Positions 1 to 4,314 of a stretch of DNA of 6,819 nt are shown piece by piece. How positions within the stretch are numbered: the stretch's first letter is position 1; every line of letters starts with the position of its first letter. Position numbers and translations under genes: made by a program. The DNA is taken from positions 1 through 6,819 of the forward strand of contig JAKPRU010001254.1 in assembly GCA_029557025.1 (NCBI GenBank), in the 5' to 3' direction. Below the pieces are notes generated by a model. It ran no database searches. It was given only the letters and a program-made list of their open reading frames with translations, and was not told the DNA's origin. The stretch is from Candidatus Omnitrophota bacterium. Lineage in GTDB: Bacteria > Hinthialibacterota > Hinthialibacteria > Hinthialibacterales > JAKPRU01.

Positions 1-468
1 GCAATCCTGACGGTTCGGGACCTGTGCTACAATCTTCGTCCTGCCTGTCTGGATCAGCTGGGACTCTCCAAGACTGTGCTCAACTACTGCGAAGAGTTCT
101 CGGAAAAAACCGGCATCGGTGTCGATTTCTCCTGTACGGGAATGGAGAACATCACGCTGGACTTCGATACCGAAATCAATCTCTACCGCCTGGTCCAGGA
201 AGCATTAAACAATGTAAAGAATCATGCCGAGGCAACGCACGTTACCATTCGTTTGACGGCCTTCGGCTCAACTATTTCTCTTCAGATCGAGGACAACGGC
301 AAGGGATTCGATGTGCAGCAGCGGATGAACTCTGCCCCGGCCGAGAGGCGGATGGGCCTCCGGAGCATGGAGGAACGGGTGTCCCTTCTCCGGGGGACAT
401 TCGAGGTTCAGTCCCATATTGGAGCGGGGACAATCATCCATATTGAAGTACCATACAGGGAAAAGTAA
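1..468 (+). CDS. Sensor histidine kinase, NarL/DegS type (C-terminal fragment)
   Basis: The gene is cut at its 5' end; 155 codons are visible and the frame is open from base 1. It is the C-terminal part of a two-component sensor kinase of the HisKA_3/HATPase_c class. The fragment opens with the second dimerisation helix (NLRPACLDQLGL, residues 11-22), the usual LRP..LD.LGL signature of this class. The ATP-binding domain follows: N box EALNNVKNHAEA (67-78), G1 box DNGKGFD (98-104), G2 region MGLRSMEER (118-126) and a final GAGT motif (141-144). All ATP-binding boxes look intact. The phospho-accepting histidine and any sensor or membrane region lie upstream of the window. Family knowledge predicts a NarL/LuxR-type response regulator as partner, but none follows: the next gene is convergent and unrelated. 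The signal sensed cannot be inferred. Confidence 0.93.
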   Translation, partial: AILTVRDLCYNLRPACLDQLGLSKTVLNYCEEFSEKTGIGVDFSCTGMENITLDFDTEINLYRLVQEALNNVKNHAEATHVTIRLTAFGSTISLQIEDNGKGFDVQQRMNSAPAERRMGLRSMEERVSLLRGTFEVQSHIGAGTIIHIEVPYREK

Positions 469-484
469 GTGGGGCGAGATATCC

Positions 485-504
485 GACAGGCAGAGAGGCC
501 TGTC
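485..504. repeat. 7-bp perfect hairpin, GACAGGC/GCCTGTC
   Basis: Arms 485-491 and 498-504 are perfectly complementary around an AGAGAG loop. The hairpin starts 16 bases after the kinase stop codon. There is no T run on either side, so it is not a classical intrinsic terminator, but its place between convergent genes fits a role in transcript 3'-end formation or stability. It resembles dispersed extragenic palindromes; only one copy is visible here. Confidence 0.55.
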
Positions 505-515
505 CCGCCAGGAAG

Positions 516-554
516 ACCCTCACCCCTGGCCTTCTCCCGAAAGGAGAGGGGAAG
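516..554. repeat. CCCTC-type hairpin repeat, copy 1
   Basis: A CCCTCACCCC lead (517-526) is followed by a hairpin with arms 530-537 (CCTTCTCC) and 543-550 (GGAGAGGG), one G-T pair and a CGAAA loop. Related but diverged units occur at 2564-2607 and, inside a gene, at 3572-3642. This makes it a likely member of a dispersed extragenic repeat family. It may also help end transcription between the convergent genes, although no T run follows. Confidence 0.5.
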
Positions 555-663
555 AAATGCTCCGACAGGGACTGGGAGAGCGATGCTTCAGAGGGAGAGG
601 GAACAAAGGTCGGCACACGTTTCCAGCCTGTGGCATGGCGATACAATAACCCCAAAACTCCTG

Positions 664-697
664 TAAAGATTCTTCAGTTACCGGACATTAATCTTTA
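664..697. terminator. 8-bp inverted repeat over the minus-strand stop codon (possible terminator)
   Basis: TAAAGATT (664-671) and AATCTTTA (690-697) are perfect complements separated by 18 bases. The right arm begins at the first base of the minus-strand stop codon (688-690 on the plus strand) and continues into the last codons. Read on the minus strand, the arms are followed a few bases later by a short TTTT. The AT-rich stem and long loop make a weak terminator; a protein-binding site or chance is also possible. Confidence 0.3.
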
Positions 698-2181
698 ATT
701 TCAAGAACGCGGCATTGGCCCGGAGCGGCCGGGATTTCCAGCGTTTTTCCGGCCACCCGGATCGAAATCGGTTTCTTTTCATCGGTGAAGTCCGTGCGGC
801 GAACCAGGACCCGGTTTCCTATGCGCAAGCCGGAGATCACCGGTCCGGGCTGCGAGGGCACATCAAAACAAATCGGGGTCCCTCGTTCCAGGAATTCACC
901 GTATTCCTGCGCTGCCGCCCAGACCGGATGCAGCAACTCCACTTCTTTTGCATTCTCTTCCGCCGTGCACCACAGGAAGAAGGTATCGGAACCTCTCAGT
1001 AGAAGGTGCCAGAGAATCTCCCGGTACGCCCATTCACTCATCTGCTCCGCCCTGGCCGTTTTTGCCGGGGAGGGCGTTTCTTCTTCGCACGTTCCGACAT
1101 CGACCGTGTGCCAGTGAACAAACGGGATAATGGGAATACTTTCCGGGGTGTACAGTCCCGCATTACTCCCGACTAATAAAGCGTTATAGAACCAGCGATA
1201 ATCGCCCGGTTGGAAGTCGTACCAGTTCCAGGTCCAGGACCAGGGATAGACGACAGGCATGGCAAAGGTAAATCCGGTTCCCTGGAAGTCGTTAGACCAA
1301 TGACGGTAATGGGCCTTCTGATCGTGTAGCGCCGGTTGGCCGTCTACATAGCGTTCGAAGTAGTCATACCAGTACCGCCATCCGTTGTGCGGGTATACGG
1401 CGTAATTGCCGACAAGACATTTCGGGAATTGTTCGAGGATCGGTTCCGCGTAAGCGACTCGCTGAAGGCGACTGCGGATTTGACGCAGCGCGTCCTGGTA
1501 CGCCAGGAAATCGCTGATTTGCGGAATATGCTCCCGGCAAACCTTGCAGCGCTTGGAGGCCTCGTATGCGCGATTCCACTCCAGCGGGCCGTCGATTTCC
1601 CAATCGGTAAACACAAAATCCAACGGCAGACCTTCCTTGCGGTAGGCATCGACAAACTGCTCGAATCGTTCGCGAATGGGTAGAGTGCGGTGATCCAGTC
1701 GAAACGGACAGCCCATGGTTTTGGTTCCGAACGTTTCATCAAAGAACGGCTTGCCGTTTTCATCAATGTGTGCGGTCTCCTCTGTCCCGTCGCAAAAACT
1801 ATAAATCAGGGCGGATGCGTTGATATTGACACGAAGCCCCAATTTCTTCTGGGCACGGGCGACCGGAAGACATTCCGCGAGGCTTTCATCAACGTTCGCG
1901 TGGTTCCAGGAGCAGACGAGGCCGATGCCGCGCTCATCCAGCAGGCGCACCAGTTCCTCCGCCTGCGCGTCGCTGAGCTTGCCGGGATTCATGGCGGGCC
2001 ACAAATACAGGGGTAAACGATGCCCGCGACTGAACTCAAGGGGTTTCGCAGTGTCCAGGACCAATTGGATCGATTCGGGCCAGGTCATTTTATTTGTGTC
2101 GTCCGCATATCCTGTGAAGGATATGGCAAAAAAGATGAAGATAAAAACCCGACAGAAAGACACATTGTAACGATGGTTCAT
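688..2181 (-). CDS. Secreted glycoside-hydrolase-like protein of unknown specificity
   Basis: This gene encodes 497 residues. The chosen ATG is preceded by GGGAGG at 8-nt spacing and directly begins a signal peptide: a basic start, hydrophobic residues about 7-22 and probable cleavage after GYA (residue 26). The protein is therefore exported. The mature part is rich in Trp, Tyr and acidic residues. It has alternating strand/helix stretches with motifs such as LPLYLWPAMN (56-65), FVFTDWEIDG (189-198), VGNYAVYPHNGWRYW (257-271), YPWSWTWNWYD (312-322) and VHWHTVDVG (355-363). These look like strand ends of a TIM barrel lined with aromatics. The last ~65 residues are beta-rich, like the small C-terminal sandwich of many glycosidases. 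D193/E195 in TDWEID are the best catalytic candidates, loosely recalling the DWE motif of GH56 hyaluronidases. C212 and C215 form a CxxC pair. I do not recognise a named family; hydrolase activity is inferred. The gene stands alone between convergent and divergent neighbours. Confidence 0.75.
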   Translation of the reverse strand: MNHRYNVSFCRVFIFIFFAISFTGYADDTNKMTWPESIQLVLDTAKPLEFSRGHRLPLYLWPAMNPGKLSDAQAEELVRLLDERGIGLVCSWNHANVDESLAECLPVARAQKKLGLRVNINASALIYSFCDGTEETAHIDENGKPFFDETFGTKTMGCPFRLDHRTLPIRERFEQFVDAYRKEGLPLDFVFTDWEIDGPLEWNRAYEASKRCKVCREHIPQISDFLAYQDALRQIRSRLQRVAYAEPILEQFPKCLVGNYAVYPHNGWRYWYDYFERYVDGQPALHDQKAHYRHWSNDFQGTGFTFAMPVVYPWSWTWNWYDFQPGDYRWFYNALLVGSNAGLYTPESIPIIPFVHWHTVDVGTCEEETPSPAKTARAEQMSEWAYREILWHLLLRGSDTFFLWCTAEENAKEVELLHPVWAAAQEYGEFLERGTPICFDVPSQPGPVISGLRIGNRVLVRRTDFTDEKKPISIRVAGKTLEIPAAPGQCRVLEIKD

Positions 2182-2189
2182 ACCGCAAA

Positions 2190-2195
2190 CCTCCC
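2190..2195 (-). promoter_or_regulatory. Ribosome binding site deciding the start of the secreted protein
   Basis: Read on the minus strand this is GGGAGG, 8 nt before the ATG at 2181. The reading frame stays open upstream to 2535, but that extension has no such site and would bury the signal peptide inside the protein. Confidence 0.8.
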
Positions 2196-2223
2196 AAATG
2201 TGATGTCTGTATTTCATTCCTGC

Positions 2224-2248
2224 TCGAAACGGTTGAGCCGTGTTTCGA
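2224..2248. promoter_or_regulatory. Hairpin in the 5' leader of the secreted-protein gene
   Basis: TCGAAAC (2224-2230) pairs with GTTTCGA (2242-2248). Inside lies a second short stem (CGG/CCG), so the structure is a two-step hairpin with a small bulge. It sits about 43 bases upstream of the start codon in the predicted untranslated leader. It could affect mRNA stability or bind a regulator; no T run follows, so it is not an obvious attenuator. Confidence 0.35.
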
Positions 2249-2328
2249 TCCAAATTCTGTGCGCAAGTGCTCTTGCAGGCATCCCCCGGCGAAGCCGATG
2301 ATTTGGCAAAGAACTTGTAGTATCTCGC

Positions 2329-2359
2329 ATAATAGCAAAGCGGGACAAGGTACGCACAA
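2329..2359 (-). promoter_or_regulatory. Probable extended -10 promoter for the secreted-protein gene
   Basis: On the minus strand, TGC precedes TATTAT (2334-2329), an extended -10 element matching the sigma70 box at 5 of 6 positions. A possible -35, TTGTGC (2359-2354), lies 19 nt upstream, longer than ideal, but extended -10 promoters depend less on it. Transcription would begin near 2322, giving a leader of about 140 nt. Confidence 0.35.
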
Positions 2360-2374
2360 CCCCCTCTGTATCTC

Positions 2375-2387
2375 TCACAAACTGTGA
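2375..2387. promoter_or_regulatory. 13-bp palindrome TCACA-AAC-TGTGA (operator-like)
   Basis: The perfect 5-bp half-sites with a 3-bp centre lie about 16 bp upstream of the possible -35 of the minus-strand promoter. That is a position where an activator could bind. The half-sites resemble those of CRP, but their order and spacing are wrong for CRP. It could be chance. Confidence 0.2.
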
Positions 2388-2496
2388 TGCCCCGCAAAAA
2401 GTCGATGGCATGAACGGGAGAGAATGACAGGGAGAATCGAGAAAAACAGTGCGCGGGGAAGGAGTGCTTCCCCCCGAAGTTCGGGTGGAATACAAG

Positions 2497-2540
2497 GGGG
2501 GTTGATTTCGGGGTTGCGGCCGGGTTTCGCGTCAACCCCC
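2497..2540. repeat. 9-bp perfect inverted repeat GGGGGTTGA/TCAACCCCC
   Basis: Arms 2497-2505 and 2532-2540 enclose 26 GC-rich bases. The left arm could alternatively pair with a second TCAACCC at 2560-2566, so two mutually exclusive folds are possible. It lies in the divergent intergenic region, far from both start codons. It looks like part of a mosaic of extragenic palindromes rather than a gene-specific control site. Confidence 0.5.
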
Positions 2541-2563
2541 ACCTGACCCTTCAGAGCAATCAA

Positions 2564-2607
2564 CCCTCACCTTGCCTCCCCCGATCTTCGGGGGAGGGAC
2601 TCACCCC
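2564..2607. repeat. CCCTC-type hairpin repeat, copy 2 (10-bp perfect stem)
   Basis: CCCTCACC (2564-2571) leads into a perfect hairpin with arms 2575-2584 (CCTCCCCCGA) and 2588-2597 (TCGGGGGAGG) around a TCT loop. ACTCACCCC (2599-2607) follows. This is the strongest hairpin in the window. The layout matches copy 1 at 516-554, and its lead and C-rich arm match the element inside the membrane gene at 3572-3642. Confidence 0.6.
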
Positions 2608-2693
2608 GGGCCTCCACAGTCTTGGAGAGGCGAATCCTGAGGAGCGGATTGGCTCCGCATTGAAGATATTCCCTCTTGCATATTACGGCGTTT

Positions 2694-2706
2694 TGAGACA
2701 GTCTCA
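2694..2706. promoter_or_regulatory. 13-bp palindrome TGAGAC-A-GTCTCA near the membrane gene start
   Basis: The perfect 6-bp half-sites around one base lie 36 bp before the ATG at 2743. They sit just downstream of a weak -10-like TATTAC (2681-2686), where a repressor would overlap the transcription start. No regulator gene is nearby. Palindromic form and position are the only evidence. Confidence 0.3.
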
Positions 2707-2730
2707 TTTGAATTGTCGGTTCCATTTTTC

Positions 2731-2734
2731 AGGA
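2731..2734 (+). promoter_or_regulatory. Ribosome binding site AGGA deciding the membrane protein start
   Basis: AGGA lies 8 nt before the ATG at 2743. An in-frame TTG at 2713 would add ten residues but lacks a comparable site, so the ATG is preferred. Confidence 0.5.
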
Positions 2735-2742
2735 CGGATTTC

Positions 2743-4128
2743 ATGCGGACTCGCCTCAGATCGAATTGGGTTTCATATCTCATTGCTGTCGGCCTGCTGC
2801 CGGTGTTCTGGTATTTCCGTGCGTTCTATGCTGAGGGGGATGGGGACCAGATCGCGCGGTTTATCGAAGCCGGGATTTGGTTCATCAAAACCGAGGTACT
2901 CTCCCAGGCGATACTTCAATTTGCTTACAAAATCTGTTCTCTCTGGAACTGGGATGGGATGCTGACCTTAAACCTGGTCTCCTGTATTGCCGGGGTCGTA
3001 ATGGTCTTTTTCCTCATTCGAGCCGGAGAGGAAATGGGGGAGAATCGGTACACCCTTCCGGTGACGCTCTCGTCCGGATTCATAGTCCTCGCCTGTGGCC
3101 ATACGGAGTATTATCCGCAACTTCTGGCAGGAATGGCGGCCTGGAATTGGGCATCCATGCGATACCTGCGTGGGCGCGGATCGCCATTGCTTCCGTCGCT
3201 GCTGTTTTCGCTCTGTGTGTGGTTTCACCAGGAGGCGATTTTTGCCTTTCCTGCTCATTGTTTTTTGCCCGCACTCCGAAAAGAAAAAGATCATTGGATT
3301 CCCTGGACTTTCGGACTTCTTCCGCTGGTGTTGCTTGCGATCATTCGGCTGGTTCCGCAGATTTCGCCGCTTCGCCTGGAAGGGATGTCGCACGGGTGGA
3401 ATGTTGTCCCGCTGTGGTCCACGGAGGGGACGGAGAAGTTGTACTCCATGTTCGAGTGGGCGCATGTGCGGGATATTCTGTATGCGTGGGGGCGACGCTC
3501 CATTGTGGCCTGGCCGATGATTGTTATGGGTATTGTGGCACGGACTGTCTTAAAAGGCAGGAATGGACTCGAAACCCTCTCCCCCAAGATTGGGGAAGAT
3601 ACAGAAAGGGTTGAATCCACAGGGCCGATCCCTCTCCCCAAGTTCCGATGGTTTCTGGCTGTTCAATGTGCCGGTTTCTGGGTGTTGTGTATTTTGTGGC
3701 ATCCCAATTTGGGAATCGTGGCAGACTGGGACCTGTTCGCGGTGGAGGCAATTCCATCCACACTTCTTGCGCTGACATTCATTCCGGTCATTGTTTCCAA
3801 ACGAGTGACCTATTATTGCCTGATTATTCTGTTGTCATTCTCCGCACTGGATACATGGACCCGGATTCACGATCGGGCGCGGCTGAGAACACGCGATCGG
3901 GGAAGTGTTGTGATCGATGTGGGAGGCTCCGAAGACCTGTTGATCGTTCTGGACGGGCATCAGAAAGGCAAAGTGATTCCTTCCGTTCCGGAGGGGAGAC
4001 ATTATTTAAAGATGATCGACCCGATTGAGCGGTGGTCTGTGAATTATGTGCTTGTTGTGTCCGGCGGGCGTGAGACAAGAGTGGTCGTTCAATCGGCGGA
4101 CCTGTGGCAAAAGAAGAGAATGAATTAA
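2743..4128 (+). CDS. Polytopic membrane protein, GT-C-like, with PEGA-like C-terminal tail
   Basis: This gene encodes 461 residues from the ATG. About nine or ten hydrophobic segments are visible, roughly at 10-28, 73-92, 104-118, 122-138, 149-178, 185-204, 251-270, 301-319, 330-351 and 354-370. Between the first two is an acidic loop (GDGDQIARF, 32-40), and a GHTEYYP motif (119-125) follows the third. A later loop reads HPNLGIVADWDLFAVEAIP (320-338). An acidic first loop plus charged short motifs at membrane edges suggests a GT-C fold glycosyltransferase or related lipid-sugar enzyme, but I cannot name a family. Residues about 390-455 form a soluble beta-rich tail. Its pattern VLDGHQKGKVIPSVPEGRH followed by VSGGRETRVVV resembles a PEGA domain. 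A low-complexity linker (about 277-300) is encoded by repeat-like DNA. The 146-nt gap before the next start codon contains that gene's own promoter candidate. Confidence 0.75.
   Translation: MRTRLRSNWVSYLIAVGLLPVFWYFRAFYAEGDGDQIARFIEAGIWFIKTEVLSQAILQFAYKICSLWNWDGMLTLNLVSCIAGVVMVFFLIRAGEEMGENRYTLPVTLSSGFIVLACGHTEYYPQLLAGMAAWNWASMRYLRGRGSPLLPSLLFSLCVWFHQEAIFAFPAHCFLPALRKEKDHWIPWTFGLLPLVLLAIIRLVPQISPLRLEGMSHGWNVVPLWSTEGTEKLYSMFEWAHVRDILYAWGRRSIVAWPMIVMGIVARTVLKGRNGLETLSPKIGEDTERVESTGPIPLPKFRWFLAVQCAGFWVLCILWHPNLGIVADWDLFAVEAIPSTLLALTFIPVIVSKRVTYYCLIILLSFSALDTWTRIHDRARLRTRDRGSVVIDVGGSEDLLIVLDGHQKGKVIPSVPEGRHYLKMIDPIERWSVNYVLVVSGGRETRVVVQSADLWQKKRMN
3572..3645. repeat. CCCTC-type repeat embedded in the membrane protein gene
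   Basis: Two near-identical direct copies, CCCTCTCCCCCAAG (3575-3588) and CCCTCTCCCCAAG (3630-3642), flank a nested inverted repeat. The outer arms are AACCCT (3573-3578) and AGGGTT (3607-3612); the inner arms are CCCCAA (3582-3587) and TTGGGG (3590-3595). The style matches the intergenic hairpin repeats at 516-554 and 2564-2607. It is read in frame as a polar linker, residues about 277-300, between two membrane segments, where an insertion would be tolerated. Confidence 0.5.
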
Positions 4129-4139
4129 AAATCAAAGAA

Positions 4140-4153
4140 GGGGGTGGAGGGGG
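4140..4153 (+). other. G-rich tract after the membrane protein gene
   Basis: Two runs of five G are separated by TGGA, starting 12 bases after the stop codon, with further GG and GGG runs downstream to about 4181. It could form a two-layer G-quadruplex. On the opposite strand it reads as a C-rich stretch similar to the leads of the CCCTC repeats, so it may be a degraded copy. Confidence 0.3.
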
Positions 4154-4238
4154 ATTGGCCTGGATTTCGGATTCTGGTGGGAGGACGGACTCTGTGTGAT
4201 CGGCAATCGGCGATCCGCAATTGAATACCGTTGCAGGT

Positions 4239-4267
4239 TTGCGTTTTTGTAAGAGAAGGCTTAGCAT
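4239..4267 (+). promoter_or_regulatory. Probable sigma70-type promoter of the Hsp70/J-protein operon
   Basis: TTGCGT (4239-4244) and TAGCAT (4262-4267) are separated by exactly 17 nt. Transcription would begin near 4274, about 41 nt before the ATG at 4315. This argues against translation from the upstream in-frame GTG at 4276, which would then lie almost at the transcript end. I found no CIRCE operator and no clear sigma32 box, so classical heat-shock control is not visible. Confidence 0.45.
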
Positions 4268-4314
4268 AGCGATGTGTGACTCGCCGGGAGGTAGCTCGAT
4301 ATCGACGGGACGCC

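Larger units (their letters stand above)
2182..2742. other. Divergent intergenic region without a credible gene
   Basis: This stretch of about 560 bases separates the minus-strand secreted-protein gene from the plus-strand membrane-protein gene. Its left part is the leader and promoter of the minus gene, including a hairpin (2224-2248), an extended -10 (2329-2337) and a small palindrome (2375-2387). The middle (2497-2658) is packed with inverted repeats: 2497-2540, 2575-2597, CTCC/GGAG at 2612-2627 and GCGGA/TCCGC at 2644-2658. The right end has a weak promoter-like pair for the membrane gene (TTGAAG 2660-2665, TATTAC 2681-2686, a short 15-nt spacer) and a 13-bp palindrome. Short open frames here overlap the repeats and have no protein-like composition. 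Confidence 0.7.

Noticed and set aside
419..655. Short overlapping open frames on both strands in the convergent gap
   Set aside because: They read through hairpin repeats, have proline/arginine-rich low-complexity content and lack ribosome binding sites.
1336..2016. Plus-strand open frames opposite the secreted-protein gene
   Set aside because: They are antisense shadows of a well-supported gene and show no recognisable domains.
2375..2387. CRP binding site
   Set aside because: The half-sites are in the opposite order with a 3-bp spacer instead of TGTGA-N6-TCACA, so only a generic palindrome is claimed.
2182..2535. 118-codon N-terminal extension of the secreted-protein frame
   Set aside because: It covers a probable promoter and palindromic repeats, would place the signal peptide in mid-protein, and has no ribosome binding site. 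A strong site precedes the ATG at 2181.
2713..2742. TTG start ten codons upstream in the membrane protein
   Set aside because: There is no good ribosome binding site, and the ATG at 2743 has AGGA at 8 nt. It cannot be fully excluded.
4198..4215. GATCG/CGATC hairpin as terminator of the membrane gene
   Set aside because: It has only 5 bp with an 8-nt loop and no T run, and can easily arise by chance.
4261..4290. TTAGCA sequence suggesting a CIRCE (HrcA) operator
   Set aside because: CIRCE needs TTAGCACTC, a 9-bp spacer and GAGTGCTAA. Only the first six bases match and the second arm is missing; TAGCAT is better explained as a -10 box.
4276..4314. GTG start adding 13 residues to the Hsp70
   Set aside because: The extra residues are basic and unlike any Hsp70 N terminus, and the GTG lies at the predicted transcription start.
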